Shown in pieces: positions 8,861 to 16,583 of a DNA stretch of 33,380 nt. Numbering within the stretch: position 1 is the first letter of the stretch; the number at the start of each line of letters is the position of its first letter. The stretch covers positions 1 to 33,380 of the forward strand of contig CAIYBL010000135.1 in the NCBI GenBank assembly GCA_903924485.1, read 5' to 3'. The notes under the pieces were generated by a model that searched no databases, was not told the origin of the DNA, and saw only the letters and a list, made by a program, of their open reading frames with translations. This DNA comes from an uncultured Actinomycetes bacterium. Lineage in GTDB: Bacteria > Actinomycetota > Actinomycetes > Nanopelagicales > Nanopelagicaceae. The position numbers and the translations under genes were made by a program.

Positions 8861-10330
8861 TTACGTGGGGCTATTTTTTTCTCGCGCCTCATCATTAATT
8901 GATCTACGCAATTTCCAATATTCTTCGGCGTTTTTGTTTGGGGTGAGGATCTGGAAATCATTCAACTGCGCAGGGATCTCAATTCCTAGCGCCTGCGCAG
9001 CAACAATCGCTGCACCGAGTGCTGATCGATCAGGTTCGTTTCCTAAAGTCGTTTCCACTCGACGAGATGTGGCATTGGCAAGTTGTTGTCGAAACCACAA
9101 ATCATTGGCACTTCCGCCAGAAACTCGTAATTGGTTATCCCCATACTTATCGAAACCAATTTCATCGAGAGTGCGAATGCACCTGGCGCTTTCATTCACA
9201 ATTCCATCGATAAGTCCTCGAGCAATATCCGCGGCGCTATGCCCAAGGTCTAGTCCCCAGATACTTCCCGTTAATGATGGGTCCCATAACGCACCTTGTT
9301 CCCCTGGTGCCAGATAAGGCAAGAAAACAGGTGCTCGATCCGCCATTGATGTCGCAGCTAGTGCTAACAGGTCTTTTTCATCAGCAAGGTTGAGGAGTTG
9401 TGAAAGCCAGCGAATAGCACTGCCCGTTGCGAGAAGATCCATCTCCAGACCCCACGTGCCTTCATCGACCATTGGTGTGATGAGGTAGCGATGGTCAGGG
9501 TCATAGGTAGGTGAGTCGCTAATTCCTAAGATAATTGTGCTTGTGCCAGCCACGTAGGCAACATCACCGGGTTTGTTGGCACCCATACCAATTGCTCCAA
9601 GTACAGAATCAGCAGCCCCAACACATACCGGTATGCCTGCAGTAAGTCCCAACGTATTTGCCGCAGATGCGGTCAATGGGTGCAGAGTTTTCGATGGAAC
9701 AATATCTGGCAAAGTCAGCATCGGATAATCTTGCGAATACTCATCAATGACATCGCTATCCCACGTACCAGTATGAATGTCATAACAACCAAATCCTGTA
9801 GCGATGCTGGGATCGGTTACAAATGTTGATGTAAGCCAAGCGTAGAGAAAATCCTTTGCGCCCAGCAATGCGCTTGAGTGCTCGACGCGATCTGGCTCAA
9901 CGATGCTAAGGCGTGCCAACATGGGTAATAAGTAGCGCCCATCTACCCACTGTCCTGTTCGACGATACAACGCATCTTCGCCAATTTTTCGTCTGAGAGT
10001 ATCGCCTTGCGCCTCAGCTCTTCCGTCTTCCCATGTTATTGCAGTTCCAATTGGTTTTCCGTTTTTATCTACGGTGACTAATGTCGGCAACATTCCAGAA
10101 AGTCCAATGCCGCTCCATGGCGCATTTTTTGTTGTGATCTTTATCTTTTCCGTAACTTCCTTAACCGCAACTATCCAGTCCATAGGATTCTGTTCGGATG
10201 CGCCACTTTCGGGACGATGCGTAATGTATTTTGCACTCGCTCTTGCCAGAATTTCACCAGCATGATTGATCGCGACAGCCTTCATTCCGGATGTACCAAG
10301 ATCTAAACCAACGATCACGGCCTCAGTCAT
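8861..10330 (-). CDS. FGGY family carbohydrate kinase (xylulokinase-like)
   Basis: ATP-dependent sugar or polyol kinase of the FGGY family, 489 residues, close to xylulokinase length. The N-terminal ATP-fold phosphate motif is LDLGTSGMKA (9-18), the expected catalytic Asp is Asp241 in GAADSVLGAIGMG, and the second phosphate-binding loop YVAGTST follows about 20 residues later. The usual SGQMHG sugar-binding loop of xylulokinase reads SGMLPT here (78-83), so a substrate other than xylulose is quite possible. The gene lies 26 bases after the aminotransferase and 38 before the binding-protein gene, without an obvious promoter of its own. A sugar kinase inside an amine/peptide operon suggests an amino-sugar-like or hydroxylated substrate, but this is inference. 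Confidence 0.88.
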   Translation of the reverse strand: MTEAVIVGLDLGTSGMKAVAINHAGEILARASAKYITHRPESGASEQNPMDWIVAVKEVTEKIKITTKNAPWSGIGLSGMLPTLVTVDKNGKPIGTAITWEDGRAEAQGDTLRRKIGEDALYRRTGQWVDGRYLLPMLARLSIVEPDRVEHSSALLGAKDFLYAWLTSTFVTDPSIATGFGCYDIHTGTWDSDVIDEYSQDYPMLTLPDIVPSKTLHPLTASAANTLGLTAGIPVCVGAADSVLGAIGMGANKPGDVAYVAGTSTIILGISDSPTYDPDHRYLITPMVDEGTWGLEMDLLATGSAIRWLSQLLNLADEKDLLALAATSMADRAPVFLPYLAPGEQGALWDPSLTGSIWGLDLGHSAADIARGLIDGIVNESARCIRTLDEIGFDKYGDNQLRVSGGSANDLWFRQQLANATSRRVETTLGNEPDRSALGAAIVAAQALGIEIPAQLNDFQILTPNKNAEEYWKLRRSINDEAREKNSPT

Positions 10331-10356
10331 GAAATCAGCCTACTAATAAATACTGG

Positions 10357-11727
10357 CTAAAGATTCTTGGCAATTGCAGTAAGGGCGCCTTTTGCCGCTT
10401 CGAGAGTTTTATCAATGTCAGCATCCGTATGAACGAGTGAGACAAAGAGGTTCTCAAGGTGATTTGGGTGAAAGAGAACGCCGCGTTGAAGCATCTCTCG
10501 ATACCAGCGAGTAAACAATTCCTCATTCGCAAATTTGTCAGCTTCGCGCCAGTTATGAATTGGCTTATCCGAGAACCACATCTGGAACGCTGTTCCGATA
10601 CCTTCTACGATTACTGGAATTCCGACTTCATTAGCAATCGCTGAAAGTCCATTTGCTAAGCGGAAACCAAGCTCGCGTTGACGCTCATAGATTCCTGGTG
10701 TTGCCAAGATATCCATCGTGGCTGAAACTGCGGCGCACTGAATAACGTTCGCGTTGTAGGTACCTGAGTGCGAGTAACGACCCTCAGCAATAATTGACAT
10801 AACCTCCTTGGAGCCACCAATTGCGGCAACAGGGAAACCTCCACCTAGGCCTTTAGCGAGGGTTGTTAAGTCCGGCGTGACGCCAAACCACTCTTGGGCT
10901 CCACCGCGAGAGAATCTAAAGCCAGTAATAACTTCATCGAAAATTAGTAGCGCGCCATATTTCTTTGTCTCAGAGCGAAGTAATTCCAAATATCCTGGCA
11001 AAGGCATGATGCAGCCAGTATTGAGAACTGCTGGCTCTGTAATCACCGCGGCAACTTCATGACCACGCTCTGCCATTACCCGAATGAAACTTTCTGGATC
11101 ATTCCATGACAGAACAATCAAAGTATTTTCAAGTTCAATCGGCACGCCAGGTCCTGATGGAATTGGGCGAGGGTTACTTGGGTCGCCAGCTGCTACGGGA
11201 TCAACGTGGTTACTCCAATAAACAGTGTCCTGCCAGCCGTGATAGTGACCTTCAAAGCGAATGATTAAACGACGCTTAGTTACAGCACGGGAAATACGAA
11301 TTGCGGATCCCACTGCTTCGGAACCAGAGTTTGTAAAGCGAACCATTTCAATTCCCGGAACTGCGTCAACAACTTTCTGTGCGGCTTCAATTTCCAATTC
11401 ATATGGCAAGCCAAAACATGTTCCAAGATCGCGAATGGCGTTAACGACTGCCTCAGTCACGATGGGGTTGCGATGTCCAAGAATCATTGGCCCAAGACCC
11501 AAGAGATAGTCGATGTACTCATGACCATCTACATCGGTGATGCGAGAACCAAGTCCTTGTGAAACAAATAGCGGATAAGGCTTCCAACCAAATGGTGCGG
11601 TACGTGCACTTGAACCAGCTCCACCGGGAATTACTTTGCTCGCCTTTGCGAAAAGTTCGCCCGAGCGCGGAGCCCAAGCTTCGTAAGCGGAATTAAATGC
11701 GGCGTTATCTATCTCAGCTCGAGTCAT
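10357..11727 (-). CDS. Class III PLP aminotransferase (glutamate-1-semialdehyde aminomutase-like)
   Basis: PLP-dependent enzyme of aminotransferase class III, 456 residues, closest in pattern to glutamate-1-semialdehyde 2,1-aminomutase. Visible are the phosphate-binding NSGSEAV (133-139), GHYHGWQD (160-167), the PLP-ring Asp in IFDEV (Asp264), GFRFSRGGAQEWFGV, and the Schiff-base Lys292 in AKGLGGGFP. A haem-pathway role is unlikely: the gene sits at the head of a catabolic operon (kinase, dipeptide importer, peptidases), and many HemL-like proteins in such places are omega- or beta-amino acid transaminases. It starts with ATG only 8 bases after a TATAAA -10 element, so the transcript may be leaderless. 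Confidence 0.87.
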   Translation of the reverse strand: MTRAEIDNAAFNSAYEAWAPRSGELFAKASKVIPGGAGSSARTAPFGWKPYPLFVSQGLGSRITDVDGHEYIDYLLGLGPMILGHRNPIVTEAVVNAIRDLGTCFGLPYELEIEAAQKVVDAVPGIEMVRFTNSGSEAVGSAIRISRAVTKRRLIIRFEGHYHGWQDTVYWSNHVDPVAAGDPSNPRPIPSGPGVPIELENTLIVLSWNDPESFIRVMAERGHEVAAVITEPAVLNTGCIMPLPGYLELLRSETKKYGALLIFDEVITGFRFSRGGAQEWFGVTPDLTTLAKGLGGGFPVAAIGGSKEVMSIIAEGRYSHSGTYNANVIQCAAVSATMDILATPGIYERQRELGFRLANGLSAIANEVGIPVIVEGIGTAFQMWFSDKPIHNWREADKFANEELFTRWYREMLQRGVLFHPNHLENLFVSLVHTDADIDKTLEAAKGALTAIAKNL

Positions 11728-11735
11728 GGCGACAC

Positions 11736-11763
11736 TTTATACTCTGCATATTGAATTTGGCAA
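11736..11763 (-). promoter_or_regulatory. Promoter of the aminotransferase-kinase-dpp operon, likely leaderless
   Basis: On the minus strand: TTGCCA (-35, 11758-11763), a 16-base spacer, and TATAAA (-10, 11736-11741). The -10 ends 8 bases before the aminotransferase ATG (11727), which places the start of transcription at or next to the A of the ATG. No Shine-Dalgarno is present, which fits leaderless translation. The match to the sigma-70-type consensus is 5 of 6 at both boxes. Confidence 0.6.
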
Positions 11764-11772
11764 GAAGCCAAA
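11756..11772. promoter_or_regulatory. Inverted repeat TTTGGC-5-GCCAAA over the -35, candidate operator
   Basis: A 17-base inverted repeat (TTTGGC, AAGAA, GCCAAA) just after the GntR gene and overlapping the -35 of the next operon. It could be the GntR operator or a small hairpin at the end of the upstream transcript. There is no T-run after it on the minus strand, so an intrinsic terminator is less likely. Confidence 0.45.
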
Positions 11773-11777
11773 ACGTC

Positions 11778-12575
11778 TCACGTTGTTAGAGAAGTAACGG
11801 TCCAATCATCTCGATCAGGGGCGTTCAAGAATTGATGCTCTTTTGAGCCAGAGACGTAGAAAACAAAGCGTTGAGCAGGGTAGGTCTGTTGGAAGCAATC
11901 AAAAGGAACTCCCTCTTGATTGAAACTCACTCCCTTTACCGTGACGGCTAATTCTCTAGCTGGCAGATTGAGCCAATTTCGCTCAAGCGCCCCCGGCAGA
12001 GCCACCTCAAGATATTGCTCTTCAGAATGATCGATGATCCCGTGCTTATCAGCAAGAAATTTATAAAGGGAACCGCCATTTGCCAGATAGCTCTCCTCGA
12101 GCGACGGAACCACCTGCAGCGGCAGGATGGCCCGCTCCACAATCGCAGGTTCTCCTGCAACTCTTCGCCCGCGAACGACTTCCCAGACTGGTTGGCCCGA
12201 ACTAATTCTCAATGTTTGAGCGATTGTTGCTCCAGGCATACCTACGCGCAGGCTAATTAGTTCGGTTGTGACTGCCTTTTCATTCGACCCAGCAGTAAGA
12301 GTTGCGAGTAAATCTCCCAAGCGCGAAGGCTCACTGATGATGCGCGGTTGGGCAACAAAGGTTCCGATTCCTTGATGGCGGCGAATGCGACCTTCGCGCT
12401 CTAACTCATCAAGGGCTCGCCGCACTGAAATTGAGCTAACACCTGAGGTCTCAACGAGTTCGCTAGAGCTGGGGAGTCGATCGCCAGGAACAAGTTTTTG
12501 GTCATGGATAATCGAGATAACCATTTCCTTAACTGCTTCATAACGCAGTTTCTTAGGAGCTTCCGTGGGCGACAT
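11778..12575 (-). CDS. GntR family transcriptional regulator (HutC subfamily, UTRA domain)
   Basis: Metabolite-responsive DNA-binding repressor of the GntR/HutC type, 265 residues from the ATG at 12575. An upstream start at 12683 is open but would run into the E2 gene and add 36 residues before the winged helix. The winged helix covers about residues 8-75: LPSSSELVETSGVSSISVRR is the helix-turn-helix and GRIRRHQGIGTFVA the wing. The UTRA ligand domain fills the rest (LRISSGQPVWEVVRGRRVAG, then the YLEVALP region). It sits between the E2 gene and the aminotransferase promoter, which it probably controls. The ligand is likely a pathway intermediate. Confidence 0.9.
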   Translation of the reverse strand: MSPTEAPKKLRYEAVKEMVISIIHDQKLVPGDRLPSSSELVETSGVSSISVRRALDELEREGRIRRHQGIGTFVAQPRIISEPSRLGDLLATLTAGSNEKAVTTELISLRVGMPGATIAQTLRISSGQPVWEVVRGRRVAGEPAIVERAILPLQVVPSLEESYLANGGSLYKFLADKHGIIDHSEEQYLEVALPGALERNWLNLPARELAVTVKGVSFNQEGVPFDCFQQTYPAQRFVFYVSGSKEHQFLNAPDRDDWTVTSLTT

Positions 12576-12628
12576 AATTGCGAACGCTACCCGAATGCAG
12601 TCAATAGAGCCAGCATTTTCAGTGCTTT

Positions 12629-13813
12629 CTACAGCAAGTGCTCTTGCGGGCTTTCGATAAGCCCGACAAAGGCTTGCATCCATTGCGCAGCCAAAGCCCC
12701 ATCTACCGAACGGTGATCAACGGAAAGCGTGAAATGAATAACGCTGACAATCTCGATCTTGTCATCGATCACAATTGCTTCTTTACGGGCGGCGCCAACA
12801 GCCAAAATTGCCGCCTGAGGCGGATTTATGATGGCAGCAAATTCTTCCGTCCCGTACATTCCTAGGTTAGAAATACTTAGGGACCCGCCTTCAATTTCGT
12901 TCTGTTTAAGTTGATTCGCACCTATACGAGTTTTGAAATCTAGGACCACGTCAGCAATTTCAAAGACTGATTTACTATCTACATCGCGAATTACCGGAGT
13001 TACAAGACCACGTTCGCCTGCGACCGCTATAGAGATGTCCACTTTCTCAAACTTATGAAGCGCCGTAGGAGTCCAAATTACATTGACGTCAGGTACTAGA
13101 ACATGGGCGCGTGCTGCAATCTTCACGATAATGTCATTGACTGAAATCTTGGTTTTACCTTGGCTATTGAGTTCTGTTCGCAAGGCCAAAAGTGTGTCAG
13201 CTTGCGCAGTTGCTCGCAGATAGAAATGTGGAACCTCTTGCTTGCTCTGCACCAGGCGTGATGCAATAGCTTTGCGCATCATGGAATGTGGAATTACTTC
13301 ATAACCTAATTCTTTTGCAGAGTGCACGTCATTACGAGTGATTCGTCCATTGGGTCCTGTGCCGACGAGCTGACTTAAAGTTAAACCCTTTTCCGTGGCG
13401 AGTTTGCGGGCAAGTGGGGAGGCGAAAATTCGATCTCCTGCGTCAAAGTGTTCAACAGCGATGGAAACTGAATTCGTGGGTATTGGCGTGGCTGCTACAG
13501 TTTTTTCCGTCTTCGCCACAACTGCATCAACGCCGAGTGTTCCCAGAAGCGTGTCTATATCTTCAACTTTTTCACCCGGTGAACCTATGAGGGCAATTGG
13601 TACACCCACTTCAACGGCCTTATTTTCTGGGAAAAGTTTGCGCAAAATGACGCCAGCTTTTTCTTCCTCGATATCAACGACTGCTTTTTCTGTTTCGATG
13701 GCAAGAATGGTTGCTCCAGCGGCATAGTCAACGCCTTCATCGACGTACCATCGCTGAATAATTGCTTCAACGGAGTTAGCCATGGTCTCTGGCATACGCA
13801 ATAGGTGAGCCAA
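12629..13813 (-). CDS. Dihydrolipoamide acyltransferase (E2) of a 2-oxoacid dehydrogenase complex
   Basis: E2 core enzyme that moves an acyl group from E1 to CoA, 394 residues. Domain order: one lipoyl domain (1-80, lipoylated Lys43 in ETEKAVVDI), a linker, the peripheral E1/E3-binding domain (about 130-168, ASPLARKLATEKGL ... GPNGRITRNDV), and the catalytic domain (about 180-394) ending in the active-site motif HRSVDG (His367, Asp371). Two bases separate it from the E1 gene. No dihydrolipoamide dehydrogenase (E3) gene is in the window, so E3 must be shared from elsewhere. One lipoyl domain plus a fused E1 fits acetoin-type or branched-chain-type complexes. Substrate not decidable. Confidence 0.92.
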   Translation of the reverse strand: MAHLLRMPETMANSVEAIIQRWYVDEGVDYAAGATILAIETEKAVVDIEEEKAGVILRKLFPENKAVEVGVPIALIGSPGEKVEDIDTLLGTLGVDAVVAKTEKTVAATPIPTNSVSIAVEHFDAGDRIFASPLARKLATEKGLTLSQLVGTGPNGRITRNDVHSAKELGYEVIPHSMMRKAIASRLVQSKQEVPHFYLRATAQADTLLALRTELNSQGKTKISVNDIIVKIAARAHVLVPDVNVIWTPTALHKFEKVDISIAVAGERGLVTPVIRDVDSKSVFEIADVVLDFKTRIGANQLKQNEIEGGSLSISNLGMYGTEEFAAIINPPQAAILAVGAARKEAIVIDDKIEIVSVIHFTLSVDHRSVDGALAAQWMQAFVGLIESPQEHLL

Positions 13814-13815
13814 GA

Positions 13816-16014
13816 TTATTTCCTTTTCAAACGATTGTTCGCACTGAGCTCGTTGAGCTTCTTTACAACTTCTTCACTCTTAGCAATAGCGGCTCGTTCT
13901 AGAACTTTACTGATGCTAGGTGACGCAACGCCACCGGTAACTCGCTCAATAGGTGCATCCAGCCAATCAAAATATCGACGTTGAATTTCATCAGCCAACC
14001 ATCCGCCATACGAAGTACCGATCGAACCTTGTTCGGCGATAAGTACATTGTTGGTCTTTCGAATGCTCGCACCAATTGTGTCCCAGTCAATGCTCGCGCG
14101 ATCTAACCAACGAAGGTCTATAACTTCAGCATCAACGCTGCCCACGGTGTTGACCGCATCCAGAACAAAGTTGGTCATTGCTAGATAGGAAATGATTGTG
14201 ATCTCAGAACCTTCACGACGTATCGCAGCTTTGCCCACAGGCAAGTGGTAATCCAAATCAGTTGTCGGACTTGGTCCCATGGTGGCGTAAAGATCTACGT
14301 GTTCGAGAACGATCACGGGGTCCTTACATAGCAACGCACTATTCATGAGTCCGACATAATCAAAAGGCGTAGATGGTGCAACGATGCGCCAACCAGGATT
14401 AGTTGCCATTACACCGGCAGGATCCATCGAATGTTGAGACCCGTAACCAGAACCCATTGCAATTTTGCTGCGCAAGACCAGCGGAACGGGACCTGTGCCG
14501 CCAAACATATGACGTGCTTTCCCAATTTGATTAAAGAGTTGATCGGCGGCAACCCACATAAAATCCGCGTACATAAATTCGACAACGGGTTTATATCGGC
14601 CATCAATTGCCATTCCGCCACCAAGCCCCGTGAACGCGTTCTCGCTGATAGGAGTGCCGAGAATGCGATCAGGGAAGCGATCTTTCAATCCTTTGGTCGC
14701 TCCATTGGTGCCGCCAGCGAGTTTATGAACGTCTTCGCCCATAACGACAACCGTGTTATCGGTTTCCATCCGTCGGCCCATTACGGCTGCAACAGAGTCG
14801 ATGAATTTACCTTCGACAATATCGGCGCTATAGGTATCGAGATCGGCAATGTGTGCACCGTTAAATTCCGAGAGATCTCCGCGAATTCCTACATCAACAA
14901 AATCCGGATTAGGCCATTCAGATGGTTTGATCTGACGTTGACCGGGCTTGCCACCAGGTAGTGGCTCAAGAAGTACATCTCCCATTGCGGACATTGTCTC
15001 TTTCGCGCGTGAGATCAACGCATTAACTTTCTCTTGCGTAATCAATCCTCTGCGAATTAAATGATCAGTTACTTGAAGAATGGGGTCACGTGCGCGCCAA
15101 TGGGCTTCTTCTTCCTTTGAGCGATAACCAAAAGCGCTTCCAGGGAAGGATCCATTTTGGTGGAAGAATCGGTAGACCTCTGCTTCGATAATCGTTGGAC
15201 CATTACCTGCGCGCATATGTGCTACTGCTTCTTCCATAGCAATATGCACTGCAAGTGGATTCATACCATCCACTTTCCAACTGTGAATTCCAAACCCTTG
15301 CCCACGCGCGGAAAGTCGTGGTTCGCCCGTTGATTCACTCACGTGCGTGGAGACCGCGTAAAGATTATTTTCCACAAAGAAACAGATCGGAAGTTTCCAG
15401 GCCGAAGCTAAATTGAAAGTTTCTAATGTGGAACCAATATTGATAGCACCATCACCAAAGTACGTGACGGAGACCGCGTCAGTGCCTGCTTGGCGATGTG
15501 ACCACGCAAATCCCGCTGCAAGTGGAACACCTCCACCAACAATGGCGTTTGTACCCATCGCGCCTGCTTCAATCCACTGCAAGTGCATCGATCCACCGCG
15601 GCCATGGCTAAAGCCACGATCTAACCCGCAGATCTCGGCAAGTGTTTTTAGCATGACATCTCTAATGTCTTGGGAGATTTCTGCTTCTGGATCAAGGCCA
15701 TTAGGTGAGAGGTGCTTGATCACTTTTGCTAAGAACTGATGGTGACCGCGATGCGAGCCATTGACTGAATCAACAGAGGTCAGCGACATGACAGAGCCAA
15801 CAGCGCCGCCTTCTTGGCCCACGCTGGAATGCGCAGGTCCGTGAATTAAACCTGCGCTGGAAAGTTCAAGAACATACTCTTCAAAAGTTCGAATAAGCAC
15901 GAGTTGCGTGAGCATGGTCTTAAGTAGATCCGGCGAAGCGTGATCCCAATCTTCATTTGTGGTGACAACCTCTACCCATGGAGATAAGGACTTGTGCTTA
16001 TTATGCAGAACCAC
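13816..16014 (-). CDS. Fused E1 alpha-beta thiamine-diphosphate 2-oxoacid dehydrogenase
   Basis: E1 decarboxylase with both subunits in one chain, 732 residues. The alpha-like half (about 30-370) carries the thiamine diphosphate motif GDG (187-189) ending in NN (216-217), and GRGGSMH (138-144). The beta-like half (about 405-715) carries MGEDVHKLAGG, GTPISENAFTGLGGGMA and the transketolase C-terminal domain with DLRWLDRASID. Separate E1 alpha and beta genes are commoner in acetoin, pyruvate and branched-chain complexes. The start is GTG at 16014, directly after the VOC stop (TAAGTG), so translation is probably coupled. With the E2 that follows, it would turn a 2-oxoacid, or acetoin, into an acyl-CoA. 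Confidence 0.92.
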   Translation of the reverse strand: MVLHNKHKSLSPWVEVVTTNEDWDHASPDLLKTMLTQLVLIRTFEEYVLELSSAGLIHGPAHSSVGQEGGAVGSVMSLTSVDSVNGSHRGHHQFLAKVIKHLSPNGLDPEAEISQDIRDVMLKTLAEICGLDRGFSHGRGGSMHLQWIEAGAMGTNAIVGGGVPLAAGFAWSHRQAGTDAVSVTYFGDGAINIGSTLETFNLASAWKLPICFFVENNLYAVSTHVSESTGEPRLSARGQGFGIHSWKVDGMNPLAVHIAMEEAVAHMRAGNGPTIIEAEVYRFFHQNGSFPGSAFGYRSKEEEAHWRARDPILQVTDHLIRRGLITQEKVNALISRAKETMSAMGDVLLEPLPGGKPGQRQIKPSEWPNPDFVDVGIRGDLSEFNGAHIADLDTYSADIVEGKFIDSVAAVMGRRMETDNTVVVMGEDVHKLAGGTNGATKGLKDRFPDRILGTPISENAFTGLGGGMAIDGRYKPVVEFMYADFMWVAADQLFNQIGKARHMFGGTGPVPLVLRSKIAMGSGYGSQHSMDPAGVMATNPGWRIVAPSTPFDYVGLMNSALLCKDPVIVLEHVDLYATMGPSPTTDLDYHLPVGKAAIRREGSEITIISYLAMTNFVLDAVNTVGSVDAEVIDLRWLDRASIDWDTIGASIRKTNNVLIAEQGSIGTSYGGWLADEIQRRYFDWLDAPIERVTGGVASPSISKVLERAAIAKSEEVVKKLNELSANNRLKRK

Positions 16015-16545
16015 TTAGTTCACCACTTTCTTTTCGAAGCTTTCAGGATGATGATCAAAGGCTTTGCCTTGCGGATATGAAACGAGTTCAAATTGCATGC
16101 CCCACGGAGCACGGAAATAGAGCCAACGTTGCCCTTCGCTAGGACCCCTGCTAGCTGTTGGTGCATCAAAGGTCTCCACCTTGTGGGATTTCAGATGCGC
16201 AACTGCTTCATCCATATCTTCTACATACAGCGCAACGTGATGACCTCCGATGTCACTATTTTTGGGAGGCGTGAGGTTTTGATCAGGAGATGAATATTGA
16301 AAAACTTCAAATACTGCCTGTCCTCCGCAGCGAAAGAAATGAAGTTCTTGCATGACGGCACGAGGATGAACTCCCAAATGCTCGGCCATCCAATTTTCAT
16401 CGCTCTTAAAAGGTCCAAGGGTGTACATGTATTCACAGCCAATAACATCAATGAGAAATCTGGTCGCTTGTTCGAGATCTGGAACGGTGATACCAACATG
16501 ATCTAGTCCCCGAAGACCGGGCAAACCCTTCTTTCCATCCGTCAT
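16015..16545 (-). CDS. VOC superfamily (glyoxalase-like) protein
   Basis: Small metal-binding protein of the vicinal oxygen chelate fold, 176 residues, made of two beta-alpha-beta-beta-beta halves. Candidate metal ligands are His16 (LDHVGI), Glu80 (FEVFQY), His102 or His103 (GHHVALYV) and Glu153 (FELVSY), the usual H-E-H-E pattern. Members act as glyoxalases, epimerases, dioxygenases or isomerases. Placed 38 bases after the M24 gene and directly ahead of E1, it may isomerise or detoxify an intermediate of the same pathway. Exact activity unknown. Confidence 0.85.
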   Translation of the reverse strand: MTDGKKGLPGLRGLDHVGITVPDLEQATRFLIDVIGCEYMYTLGPFKSDENWMAEHLGVHPRAVMQELHFFRCGGQAVFEVFQYSSPDQNLTPPKNSDIGGHHVALYVEDMDEAVAHLKSHKVETFDAPTASRGPSEGQRWLYFRAPWGMQFELVSYPQGKAFDHHPESFEKKVVN

Positions 16546-16583
16546 GAAAGTTTCGCCTCCAATCTGCCTGTGCTCATCAAATA

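Noticed and set aside
10357-11727. HemL (haem synthesis) assignment for the aminotransferase
   Set aside because: Motifs fit the family, but the operon has no haem genes and is catabolic; kept as HemL-like only.
14431-14961. Open frame of 176 codons on the + strand opposite the fused E1 gene
   Set aside because: Antisense to conserved E1 beta sequence, composition unlike a real protein, no start signal.
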